Below, one piece after another: positions 8,387 to 16,627 of a stretch of 64,000 nt of DNA. The stretch's first letter is position 1, and the number at the start of each line of letters is the position of its first letter. The stretch lies in NCBI RefSeq assembly GCF_021726515.1, contig NZ_JAKKCJ010000001.1, positions 124,001 through 188,000 on the forward strand, read 5' to 3'. Origin of the DNA: Vibrio sp. CK2-1 (GTDB lineage Bacteria > Pseudomonadota > Gammaproteobacteria > Enterobacterales > Vibrionaceae). Under the pieces are notes generated by a model. The model made no database searches and had not been told where the DNA came from. It saw only the letters and a program-made list of their open reading frames with translations. A program made the position numbers and the translations under genes.

Positions 8387-9366
8387 TGGAGCAAAAGTTA
8401 CCCCCTTTTGCCACGGGCGTAGAATTAAGCTTAAAAGAACTGCTGTACTACAAAAGCCATACCGTGCACTGGCAGCCGCCAAGTAAAAGCCTATGGTCAC
8501 AACTGAACGGCAGTCATACTAGTAGCCAAAAAGGTCGTGGGATGAATTTCTCAGAGGTTCGTCAATATCAAGCGGGCGATGATATTCGTTCTATTGATTG
8601 GCGAGTCACTGCACGTACCGGAAAAGCCCATACCAAACTGTTTACCGAAGAGCGTGAACAGCCCGTAATCTTATATTTGGATCTTAGCGCAAGCATGCGT
8701 TTTGGCTCTCAACTGTTATTTAAAACCGTTCAATGCGCACATCTCGCCAGTTTATTAAGCTGGCTCGCGGTAGAGCAAAAAGATCGCATTGGCGCAGTGA
8801 TTGATATGGGAGACCGTTTGATTGAGCTAAAACCGACCGCTCGTCAGCAAGGAGCATTACATATTAGCCATCAATTGGTTGAGCTAAATAACGAGGCGAT
8901 TAAACAGCTACAAGCTCAGCAGCAAGCCAATACAAAACCAGCGAAAGAATTACCATTCCAGCAAGTACTTCAAACCCTGCATCGTATGTGTCCGAAAGGC
9001 AGTGATATTGTTTTCATTAGTGATTTTAAGCGCTTAAACTTAGATGGAAAACCACTGCTGAATCAACTAAGACAACATAACCGATTACAGTTCATCCATA
9101 TATTCGATCCTTTAGAAATGGGTAATACTGATTTTCGTGGCAGTGAATATGTTAGCAATGGCGAACAAACTCGCTGGTTGAACTTTGGGCAAAAAAATAC
9201 CCGAACACAACTAAAAAACCGCTATATTGAACATCTCAATCAAATTGAGAAAATCTGTAAAAGTCTCGCTATTCCGATGCGTTCTTTATCATGCTCAGAA
9301 CCTTTATTATCTCAACTAGGTGCACCTTCATCATCCGCACCAACTTCAGGAAATATCAATGAATAA
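8383..9366 (+). CDS. DUF58 domain protein
   Basis: 327 residues; start overlaps the moxR stop (ATGATG at 8383). The DUF58 signature GRGMNFSEVRQYQAGDDIRSIDWRV lies near residues 46-70, followed by a VWA-like fold with the metal-site motif DLSASMRFG near residue 103. No signal peptide or membrane segment, so it should be cytoplasmic. DUF58 proteins are standard partners of MoxR ATPases and are thought to be their clients. The tight overlap with both neighbours points to coupled translation. Confidence 0.92.
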   Translation: MMEQKLPPFATGVELSLKELLYYKSHTVHWQPPSKSLWSQLNGSHTSSQKGRGMNFSEVRQYQAGDDIRSIDWRVTARTGKAHTKLFTEEREQPVILYLDLSASMRFGSQLLFKTVQCAHLASLLSWLAVEQKDRIGAVIDMGDRLIELKPTARQQGALHISHQLVELNNEAIKQLQAQQQANTKPAKELPFQQVLQTLHRMCPKGSDIVFISDFKRLNLDGKPLLNQLRQHNRLQFIHIFDPLEMGNTDFRGSEYVSNGEQTRWLNFGQKNTRTQLKNRYIEHLNQIEKICKSLAIPMRSLSCSEPLLSQLGAPSSSAPTSGNINE

Positions 9367-10099
9367 CGCCCCATTATCTGCGGTATCACAAGCGCAACCG
9401 GCTTTATCAGAGTCAGGTTCTCAAATGCTTCCTTTAGCGCCGCTACATTTGCCGACAGAACCCGGCTTGTGGCCTATTGCTTGGGGATGGTGGGCTTGCG
9501 CGGCCATCATTATCTTGGCGATCATCATTGCGCTGATTATTGTCTCTCGTTATAAAAAACGCCGTTTAGCGAAAAAGGCCGCACTGCGGTTACTGGCGCA
9601 AAATAGCAATAAACAACAAGGCCAGAAAAAAGTCGCCACCGCCAATGATCTACTTCGCCAGGTCTGCTTGTCTTATTATCCAAGACCTATGCTTGCCAGC
9701 TTACATGGCGAACGTTGGTACACATTTTTAGATGAACAACATCCATTGAATAAAAACAATTTCCAAGCCAACCAGCAAGAATGGCAGACCGCGTTATATA
9801 AAAAACAAGACGTTTCACCAGAGCTTGCAGACCAACTTTACCAACAAGTAGAAGAATGGATCACCCAATCACTACCACCAAGCAAAAAGAAAATCAAAGC
9901 TGCTCAACAAGCATTTAAGCAATCGGCCAGTGATCTGAATGATGGTGTCGTTTCAGCTGCTCGTCCTGCCAGCCAATCACCAAAAGCACCAAAAGCACCA
10001 AAAGCACCAAAATCATTAATCGAAAAAGAACGAGTTCTCAACGAACTTGAGTCCAAAGTTCAAAACCCAGCAGATAAAGGTTCCAAAGACGATGTTTGA
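9359..10099 (+). CDS. DUF4381 membrane protein
   Basis: 246 residues from ATG 9359, which overlaps the DUF58 stop and follows AGGA. One transmembrane segment (about residues 39-63: WACAAIIILAIIIALIIV) is followed by a basic RYKKRRLAKKAALR stretch and a soluble domain with the YYPRPMLASLHGERWYTFLD block typical of DUF4381. Near the C terminus a PKA tripeptide repeat (three in-frame copies of a 9-nt unit at 9978-10004) forms a flexible linker. Probably anchors the MoxR/VWA complex at the inner membrane; that role is inference from the operon. Confidence 0.88.
   Translation: MNNAPLSAVSQAQPALSESGSQMLPLAPLHLPTEPGLWPIAWGWWACAAIIILAIIIALIIVSRYKKRRLAKKAALRLLAQNSNKQQGQKKVATANDLLRQVCLSYYPRPMLASLHGERWYTFLDEQHPLNKNNFQANQQEWQTALYKKQDVSPELADQLYQQVEEWITQSLPPSKKKIKAAQQAFKQSASDLNDGVVSAARPASQSPKAPKAPKAPKSLIEKERVLNELESKVQNPADKGSKDDV
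9978..10012 (+). repeat. 9-nt tandem repeat inside the DUF4381 gene
   Basis: Three full copies and a partial copy of CACCAAAAG encode Pro-Lys-Ala repeats. Because the unit is a multiple of three, slippage would change linker length without breaking the frame. Confidence 0.8.
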
Positions 10100-11054
10100 G
10101 TTTCATTGGGTGTGGGTGTTTCTCGCCTTACCACTGCCCTTGATTGTTTATTGGTTTGCCCCAGCTCATCAACCTAGGGCTGCCATTGTTTTACCTAACC
10201 TACCAACAGAGGGCAATGTTCAACAAAAACAACATATTGGACTTAAAGCTCTTGCTATCATTATCTGGCTATTATTAGTCACCGCGGCAGCAAGACCAAT
10301 ATGGTATGGAAAACCTGTTGAATTCCAGCCGAAACATCGCGATATGATGCTAGTCGTCGACTTATCCGGTTCGATGGCGCAAGAAGACATGAATTCACCT
10401 TCAGGCTATATCGACCGTTTAAGCGCAGTGAAACAAGTATTAACCGACTTCATCGCCAAACGAAAAGGCGACCGTTTAGGGTTAGTATTATTTGCTGATC
10501 ACGCCTATTTGCAAACCCCACTCACGCTCGATCGCACCACCGTATTGCAGCAGTTAAACCGTGCCCAATTAAATATGATAGGTACTCAAACTGCGATTGG
10601 TGAAGGCTTAGGTATTGCCACTAAAACCTTTATCAAAAGTGAAGCTGAGCAGCGCGTTATTGTACTACTCAGTGATGGTAGTAACACCGCGGGCGTCATT
10701 GACCCAATTGAAGCGGCTAATATCGCCAAAGAAAATCACGCCATTATTTATACCGTTGGCGTAGGTGCGGGTGAATTACAGGTAGATAGCTTCTTTGGTA
10801 GCCGTACCGTGAATACCGCTCAAGACTTGGATGAAAAAACGCTCACTGAAATTGCACAAATGACTGGCGGCAAATACTTCCGCGCTCGTGATCAAAAAGA
10901 ATTGAACGAAATTTACAACACCATCAATCAGTTACAACCGGTCAGTAATGCGACACAAACCTGGCGACCACAAACTGAATGGTTTACTTATCCGCTCGCT
11001 TTAGCGTTGATTTTGTCATTCATCCTTGCCGTATTAAGGAGACGACATGTCTGA
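10092..11054 (+). CDS. batA: BatA-like von Willebrand factor A membrane protein
   Basis: 320 residues from ATG 10092, which overlaps the preceding stop (ATGTTTGA). N-terminal membrane segments (FHWVWVFLALPLPLIVYWF and ALAIIIWLLLVTAAARPIWY), a periplasmic VWA domain with a perfect MIDAS motif DLSGSMAQED, a threonine further on (GTQTAIGEGL) and VIVLLSDGSN, then a C-terminal membrane helix (FTYPLALALILSFILAVL). This is the BatA layout. Bat proteins are linked to oxygen tolerance in Bacteroides and stress survival in Leptospira; in gammaproteobacteria the role is unclear. It is next to a second VWA protein. Confidence 0.9.
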   Translation: MFEFHWVWVFLALPLPLIVYWFAPAHQPRAAIVLPNLPTEGNVQQKQHIGLKALAIIIWLLLVTAAARPIWYGKPVEFQPKHRDMMLVVDLSGSMAQEDMNSPSGYIDRLSAVKQVLTDFIAKRKGDRLGLVLFADHAYLQTPLTLDRTTVLQQLNRAQLNMIGTQTAIGEGLGIATKTFIKSEAEQRVIVLLSDGSNTAGVIDPIEAANIAKENHAIIYTVGVGAGELQVDSFFGSRTVNTAQDLDEKTLTEIAQMTGGKYFRARDQKELNEIYNTINQLQPVSNATQTWRPQTEWFTYPLALALILSFILAVLRRRHV

Positions 11055-12996
11055 TTTCCAACTTCTTAATCCTACTTGGTTATACGCCATTATTCCTGCC
11101 GTATTACTTAGCGTATGGTTGTATCGAAAACCAAAAACCACCAGCTTAATTGCTAATCATTTAAGTCAGCAATTAGGGCTAGATCAAACCAAAACACACA
11201 GCTCAGTCGTTGGAGTATTACTCACTGCTTGGCTGATTGCCATCGTCGCTCTAGCTGGTCCAAGCTTTCAGAAACAGCAGGTTCCGAGCTTTGGTGTAAA
11301 TAATGCACGAGTGATCGTGATGGACATGACTTTATCGATGTACGCCACCGATCTTGCGCCCAACCGCTTAACTCAAGCTCGCTACAAAGTCATGGATTTA
11401 CTGCCAGCATTGAAAGAAGGCACCACCGGGCTAGTCGCCTACTCGGCCGATGGTTATATGATCAGCCCACTCACCCATGATGCCAACACGCTGAAAAATT
11501 TAATTCCAAACTTATCTCCCGATATCATGCCGACTCATGGCAGTAATGCGGGTGCTGGCGTGAAAAAAGCCATTGATATGTTGACTCAAGCAGGCCACCA
11601 GCAAGGTGACATTATTTTAGTCGCTGATGGATTAAGTTCTGCGGCATCAGACAACATCGCGACCCAACTTAAAGGCACTAATTGGAATTTATCTGTGATG
11701 TCAGTTGGCACCGCACAAGGCGCACCGATTCGCCTACCGAGTGGCGATATGTTTACTCATAATGGTGTCACCGTAGTTGCGAAAGCCGATCTCAACGCAC
11801 TGCAATCATTAGCTCAAACGGGGCACGGTGTTTATACCGCGCTTCGCACCGATGATGTCGATATTCAAACGCTTGCCCAAGCCCTCAATCATGTGGAATT
11901 GAAAACCAATAAACAAAACAAAGGATCGCCAGAATTGGAAGTACATATCAATAATGGTTTTTGGCTATTACCTATCTTGCTTATTTTTGCTCTTGGCGCA
12001 TTTCGCCGTGGTGGAATTTTCAGCCTAGCACTTTTAGTTAGCCTACCCTTGCTGCAACCTCAAGATGCTTTCGCGGCGCAAGAAACCCAACCAAAGACGA
12101 CGCCTGAATCTGGTTTTGAACTGTCATCGGTATTTAAAACGCCCGACCAGCAAGGCTACCAATCCTATCAAGCCAAAGATTATGCAAAAGCCGCTACGCA
12201 ATTTGAAAGCCGTGCGTGGCAAGGCACATCTCAATATCAGGCAGGTAATTACCAAGCGGCAATTCAATCTTTGCAAGGCTTAAAAGATGAAGACTCTCGC
12301 TACAACTTAGCCAATGCACAAGCCCAAGCTGGTCAGTTAGAGCAAGCGAAACAAGGTTATGAAGACATCTTAAAAACCAATCCAAATCATGCTGATGCGA
12401 AAAAGAATTTAGAGATCGTCAATAAAGCTTTGCAGCAACAACAAAACCAAGACGATAAAAATAACAAACAAGATGATCAGCAAAAGAACGATAAAGACTC
12501 TCAAAATCAACAGTCTAAAGATCAACAGTCGCAAGACAAACAAGACCAAAACTCGAAGGGAAATAACGCTCAAGATAAGTCGTCTCAAAGCGAGCAATCA
12601 CAAGACTCACAATCGCAAAACAACCAAAACAAATCAGCTCAAGACCAAAAGCAAGATTCTCAACAAAATCAGAATCAATCTGAGCAAAGTGAGCAAGATA
12701 ATAAAGATCAGCAAAATAGCTTTCAGCAGAACAGCGAAGAAAAGTCTAAACAGCAGCGGGCTCAAGCTCAACAACAAGCAGAACAATCAAAACAGAAAGA
12801 AGAGCAACAAAAACAGCAAGCGATGGCTGCAAGTGAGCAAGATAAAAACAACCCAGCGGGTAACACGGTCGCGGTTGATCCAAAACTCAATAAACTAGAA
12901 CAGATCCCTGATGATGCAAGGCGCTTACTACAAGCTCAAATGGCGCTTGAAGCCCAGCAAAACCCGCAACCAGAATCTAACGGTCAGCAATGGTAA
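11047..12996 (+). CDS. batB: BatB-like VWA protein fused to TPR and Q/N-rich tail (BatB-BatC fusion)
   Basis: 649 residues, start overlapping batA. Residues 1-75 hold two membrane helices, then a VWA domain with MIDAS-like DMTLSMYAT, then a further membrane stretch (WLLPILLIFALGAF and SLALLVSLPLLQPQDAFA) near residue 305-345. After that come TPR units (YQSYQAKDYAKAATQFESRAWQ; YNLANAQAQAGQLEQAKQGYE) at about 365-455, and a 140-residue tail dominated by Q, N, D, K and S. In Bacteroides BatB and BatC are separate; here they are one chain. The low-complexity tail probably projects as a disordered arm. The shadow frames in this region are composition artefacts. Confidence 0.9.
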   Translation: MSDFQLLNPTWLYAIIPAVLLSVWLYRKPKTTSLIANHLSQQLGLDQTKTHSSVVGVLLTAWLIAIVALAGPSFQKQQVPSFGVNNARVIVMDMTLSMYATDLAPNRLTQARYKVMDLLPALKEGTTGLVAYSADGYMISPLTHDANTLKNLIPNLSPDIMPTHGSNAGAGVKKAIDMLTQAGHQQGDIILVADGLSSAASDNIATQLKGTNWNLSVMSVGTAQGAPIRLPSGDMFTHNGVTVVAKADLNALQSLAQTGHGVYTALRTDDVDIQTLAQALNHVELKTNKQNKGSPELEVHINNGFWLLPILLIFALGAFRRGGIFSLALLVSLPLLQPQDAFAAQETQPKTTPESGFELSSVFKTPDQQGYQSYQAKDYAKAATQFESRAWQGTSQYQAGNYQAAIQSLQGLKDEDSRYNLANAQAQAGQLEQAKQGYEDILKTNPNHADAKKNLEIVNKALQQQQNQDDKNNKQDDQQKNDKDSQNQQSKDQQSQDKQDQNSKGNNAQDKSSQSEQSQDSQSQNNQNKSAQDQKQDSQQNQNQSEQSEQDNKDQQNSFQQNSEEKSKQQRAQAQQQAEQSKQKEEQQKQQAMAASEQDKNNPAGNTVAVDPKLNKLEQIPDDARRLLQAQMALEAQQNPQPESNGQQW

Positions 12997-14759
12997 TTCG
13001 ACGAATGGAAAACACAATGTATTCAATCTTTTCTCAACTATTGTCTCAGCTAAGCGCTTCAAAACTAAAACGTGCTTACCATAAACAGTTCGCCCTATTC
13101 AGCGCTGTTTTAATGTCACTTGCGATAAGCCAAAGTGCATTTGCCAATGATATACAGGCGACCGCTTCCGTCTCACAAACCCGTTTAAGCACCAATGAAG
13201 TATTTAATCTACAAGTGGCATATATGGGCGCAGCTCACCGAGAAGATTTCGACCCAAGCGTATTAGATAAAGATTTCACTCAAGGTACAGTACAATTTGG
13301 TTCATCGCGTTACAGCGTTAATGGCAAAGTCACATTAAGAAGTGAATGGAACATCAGCCTGGCGACCAATAAATCCGGTAACGTTATCATCCCAAGCTTT
13401 GAAATTAATGGTGTTAAAACCGATCCCATTACCTTGCATGTCAGCAACGATCCAAGCACGCCAAAACAAAGCGACCTCATTAGCTTTGATGACAGCATTT
13501 CAAAAACCACTTTATACCCAAAAGAGATGGCAACATTTACCTCTCGCTTATTGGTGAAGACCGATCCTCGTGGTTTGCAAAACACCAACCTCACGCCACC
13601 TTCAGGTGATGGATTAAGCATCGAGCCTATCGGCCAACCTAACCAATATCAAAAAATCATTAATGGCATTGAAACCACGGTTGTAGAACAAGAGTATCGT
13701 GTAACCGCCGAACAATCTGGAACGCATCAGCTTATCCCTACTCGCCTACAGGCCTCTGTGATTAGTATCAGCCGCACAACCGGTACCCGTCGCATTGTGC
13801 CTGTCGATGTGCAATCAGACCCTATCACCTTAACCGTGAAAGAAAAGCCCGCTTCGTATCAAGGCGCATGGCTGCCTACCCAATCACTCACCTTGCAACA
13901 AGGCTGGCAGGACAGTGAAGGAAACATGCTAGATTCATCTACCACTATAGATGCCACGGTTGGTCAACCGATTACCCGAATTCTCGCCCTAGTAGTGCAA
14001 GATGTGAGCGCAGAAAGCTTGCCTGATATTAAAATTGACTACCCAAATTCAGTACGTGTTTACAGCGAAAAACCAAAATTTGGCCAAGATAAATCCGGCA
14101 ATACCGTTATGACTCTAAAACAAGTCATCATGCCGAAAAAATCCGGTGACATTACACTACCGTCAGTAAGCGTGCCTTGGTGGAACTCAAAAGCCAATCA
14201 AGCAGAAACCGCCAAAGTAAATGGAATCACTCTAAAAGCGAAAGTAGATGAGAATGCGCTGCAGCCAGCACAAACGCCAAACATACAGCCAGAAACTACA
14301 ACTAACGCTGTCGAAAGTAATAAAGCCGCTGAACCTAAAAACGCTTCTACAGCGAATAGTTCTAACGCAAGTTTTTGGCCATACACGACTGCTCTATTCG
14401 CCGCTTTATGGCTAATAACACTAGTACTGTTCGTGCAACAAAAGCGTAAACAACCTCAACTACCAACGGAGGAAATAACACCAAGCAAAGCACAACCAAA
14501 TAGCTTTATTGATGCGGTTAAATCCAAAGACGGTGCAAAAATTCAAAGTGCTTTTGCTCAATGGCAAACTCAGCATTCAAATGTAGCCACCGATCTCAAA
14601 CACAGTATCCAGTCAGAGATCAACGCATTAATGGCAAGCTTATACGGCCCTCAACAGCAAGATTACGACATTCAAACCTTACTGAAATTAATTAAACAAG
14701 CAGAAAAACAAAGCAAGAAAAAACCAAATAACAAACAAGATGAGATCGCTAAGCTGTAG
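12990..14759 (+). CDS. batD: BatD/BAM-like exported protein
   Basis: 589 residues if read from ATG 12990, which overlaps the batB stop. ATG codons at 13005 and 13017 are also possible; 13017 follows GGAA. The N terminus has a signal peptide (LFSAVLMSLAISQSAFA-ND), then beta-rich periplasmic domains (ATASVSQTRLSTNEVFNLQVAY, repeated immunoglobulin-like strands). A membrane helix follows near residue 465 (FWPYTTALFAALWLITLVLFV), and the cytoplasmic tail ends in lysine-rich sequence. This is the BatD oxygen-tolerance protein layout. It closes the operon, 30 bp before a strong terminator. Confidence 0.88.
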   Translation: MVIRRMENTMYSIFSQLLSQLSASKLKRAYHKQFALFSAVLMSLAISQSAFANDIQATASVSQTRLSTNEVFNLQVAYMGAAHREDFDPSVLDKDFTQGTVQFGSSRYSVNGKVTLRSEWNISLATNKSGNVIIPSFEINGVKTDPITLHVSNDPSTPKQSDLISFDDSISKTTLYPKEMATFTSRLLVKTDPRGLQNTNLTPPSGDGLSIEPIGQPNQYQKIINGIETTVVEQEYRVTAEQSGTHQLIPTRLQASVISISRTTGTRRIVPVDVQSDPITLTVKEKPASYQGAWLPTQSLTLQQGWQDSEGNMLDSSTTIDATVGQPITRILALVVQDVSAESLPDIKIDYPNSVRVYSEKPKFGQDKSGNTVMTLKQVIMPKKSGDITLPSVSVPWWNSKANQAETAKVNGITLKAKVDENALQPAQTPNIQPETTTNAVESNKAAEPKNASTANSSNASFWPYTTALFAALWLITLVLFVQQKRKQPQLPTEEITPSKAQPNSFIDAVKSKDGAKIQSAFAQWQTQHSNVATDLKHSIQSEINALMASLYGPQQQDYDIQTLLKLIKQAEKQSKKKPNNKQDEIAKL

Positions 14760-14790
14760 GTAAGAAGTAAATAGCCAAAGCCAGAAACAA

Positions 14791-14827
14791 AACACCCCAT
14801 TGATATTTGATCAATGGGGTGTTTTTT
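14791..14827 (+). terminator. Intrinsic terminator of the MoxR/Bat operon
   Basis: 14-bp perfect stem AACACCCCATTGAT / ATCAATGGGGTGTT with a 5-nt loop, followed by TTTTTT. Confidence 0.93.
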
Positions 14828-15303
14828 GTCGACAGAATTGAGTTATCTGTTCAAACACCTCAATCTGAAAAAGTATCTCAGTACTACCAAATCAAGAAGA
14901 GAGGTTTCAGGAGCGGAATTACAAACTCGATCTCCCGAACTAAGCTAAGAAAATTAAAACTATCTCTATGAATAACACAAATTTAAAAAGCAAATACACA
15001 AACCCTACTCCTCCGTCAAATAATCCCCGAAAATAAATGCTACTTTCATCACATTATGAACTTAACATTAAAATACAAACCTCATCAAATTACATTTCAA
15101 CCAGAAAATAAAAATAACAAATAAAAAACAAAGACTTAAAAAAACAATTCACACTCATCATAGTGACATTAATCACAAAAATAACCGTTGATTTCTATGT
15201 TAAACAAAGGATTCAACGCTTAACCAGTTTAGTTTTGTGACTTGATTCAAAAAAATATTCCTAATAAAAGCCAAAATTAACACATCAACGCTTAGGAGTA
15301 ATT
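14828..15303 (+). promoter_or_regulatory. Promoter region of the PTS/aldolase operon
   Basis: A 475-bp AT-rich gap with no gene. It holds a CRP-like site at 15162-15177, a TCAACGCTTA decamer at 15213-15222 repeated at 15285-15294 just before the ribosome site, and an inverted CGTTGA at 15186-15191. The decamer and its inverted half could be the operator of a local repressor. The AGGAG ribosome site of the first gene lies at 15294-15298. Confidence 0.55.
15162..15177. promoter_or_regulatory. CRP binding site upstream of the PTS operon
   Basis: AGTGACATTAATCACA matches the TGTGA-N6-TCACA consensus with one mismatch. It fits catabolite control of a sugar operon. Confidence 0.75.
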
Positions 15304-16284
15304 ATGAAAATAGCAATCGCAATCAGTGGAGGAGATGCCGTTGGTATAAATAACTTCCTACTACAAATAGCTAAACTTACCAATTCAGAAATATTACTTT
15401 ATGACGGAGGAATAACAGGATTACTAAACAACAAGGTTAAAGAGGTTAGTTATTGTGACTTAATTGATTATGCTTCTTCTGCTATGCCTATATTAAATTC
15501 AGGAAGAACAGAGGAAATACTAATTGAAGAAGAATATATTAAAATCGTAAAAAACCTCTGTAAAACTAAAGTCGATGTATTAATTTTAGCTGGCGGTGAT
15601 GGGTCCTTACAGTTTCTAAATAAATTATCTCTTTATGGCGTTAATTGTTTTGGTGTCGGTATGACCATCGATAACGATGTTAGTGGTAGCGAATATACCA
15701 TTGGGTTTGCAACCGCTTGTGAGCAAATAAGGATAGAGGTTCAAAAGCTTCGAATGACGGGACGTGCACTTCCTAGCCGAGTTTTTATGGTTGAATTACT
15801 CGGGGCATATTCTGGAGAACTCGCATTGCAGTCATCTATAAAATCGAATGCCGATATCGCTTTAATTCCTGAATACCCAATCAGTGATGAAGCATTAGCC
15901 AATAAGATAAATCAATCACTTAAAGTTCAAAACTCCGTCATCATCTTGTGCTCTGAGGGCTATACAAAAGAGTACTACCCAGGCTTTCAAGGGGCTATTG
16001 ACACTGTTATTAAAAATTTAGAACCACTGGTATGTACTCGAATTCGCAAGGCAATTATGGGCTTCAGTCTGCGTTCAGGAGAACCTTGTTGTGAAGAAAT
16101 ATATCAAGGAACCTTAATGGCAAAAGAAGTCATTCGTTGCCTAGAATCGGGGCTCACAAATAAAGCAATAATTATAAACTCTAGCAATAAAGCAATCCCC
16201 ATTGATTTATCAAGTATACAAAGGAGAAAAACAGAAAAGGAAGACCACTATGTAAAATTAGCTAAAGAACTAAATATAATCTAA
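15304..16284 (+). CDS. Divergent 6-phosphofructokinase (PfkA-family) sugar-phosphate kinase
   Basis: 326 residues, close to E. coli PfkA (320). Visible PfkA landmarks: ISGGDAVG at 8-14, GGDGS at 97-101 (ATP site), TIDND at 121-125 (catalytic Asp), SRVFMVELLGAYSGELAL at 158-175, and CSEG (the sugar-binding Glu region). Compared with E. coli, the MGR segment reads LGA, so Arg171 appears to be Ala168, and the GHIQRGG segment reads GFSLRSG, so His249 appears to be Phe. These residues contact fructose 6-phosphate, hence a different sugar phosphate is likely. It opens a PTS operon that also encodes an aldolase, so it probably makes the bisphosphate that the aldolase splits. Strongly AT-rich compared with the Bat operon before it. 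Confidence 0.85.
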   Translation: MKIAIAISGGDAVGINNFLLQIAKLTNSEILLYDGGITGLLNNKVKEVSYCDLIDYASSAMPILNSGRTEEILIEEEYIKIVKNLCKTKVDVLILAGGDGSLQFLNKLSLYGVNCFGVGMTIDNDVSGSEYTIGFATACEQIRIEVQKLRMTGRALPSRVFMVELLGAYSGELALQSSIKSNADIALIPEYPISDEALANKINQSLKVQNSVIILCSEGYTKEYYPGFQGAIDTVIKNLEPLVCTRIRKAIMGFSLRSGEPCCEEIYQGTLMAKEVIRCLESGLTNKAIIINSSNKAIPIDLSSIQRRKTEKEDHYVKLAKELNII

Positions 16285-16298
16285 TAAAAGGATATAAC

Positions 16299-16586
16299 AT
16301 GATTAAAGTACTCTGTGTGTGTGGATGTGGATTAGGCTCAAGCTTTGCAATTGAAATGAGCGCAAAAACCGTTTTAAAGAAATTAGGGGTAGATTTCACA
16401 ATCGATCATACCGATGTGTCCGGCGCAAGTGCATTTGATTACGATGTAATATTAACTCAAAAAACATTTGCCGATGTTTTAAGTTCTGATGCGACAGAAA
16501 CCCAAACATCAAAAATAATATCCCTCAATAAATTAACCGACAAAAAAGAAATAGAAGAAAAACTCACTCCTTTTTTAAGTATTTAA
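16299..16586 (+). CDS. PTS EIIB component, ascorbate (UlaB/SgaB) type
   Basis: 95 residues starting MIKVLCVCGCGLGSSFAIEM. Cys8 in the CGCGLGSS loop corresponds to the phosphorylated cysteine of UlaB (VCGNGQGSS). It takes phosphate from the EIIA encoded at 19188 and passes it to the sugar during transport by the EIIC encoded 42 bp downstream. The family is named for L-ascorbate, but many members carry other sugars or polyols, so the substrate cannot be assumed. Confidence 0.92.
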   Translation: MIKVLCVCGCGLGSSFAIEMSAKTVLKKLGVDFTIDHTDVSGASAFDYDVILTQKTFADVLSSDATETQTSKIISLNKLTDKKEIEEKLTPFLSI

Positions 16587-16627
16587 TTAAAAAAGACCAA
16601 CAAAAAAATAATACATAGAGGTTATCT

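Noticed and set aside
9978..10012. CRISPR array
   Set aside because: A 9-nt coding repeat with no spacers; no CRISPR repeats were seen elsewhere.
12473..12898. 141-codon plus frame in batB, and the minus frame at 12409-12597
   Set aside because: Shadow frames of the Q/N/K-rich tail; the real frame is batB.
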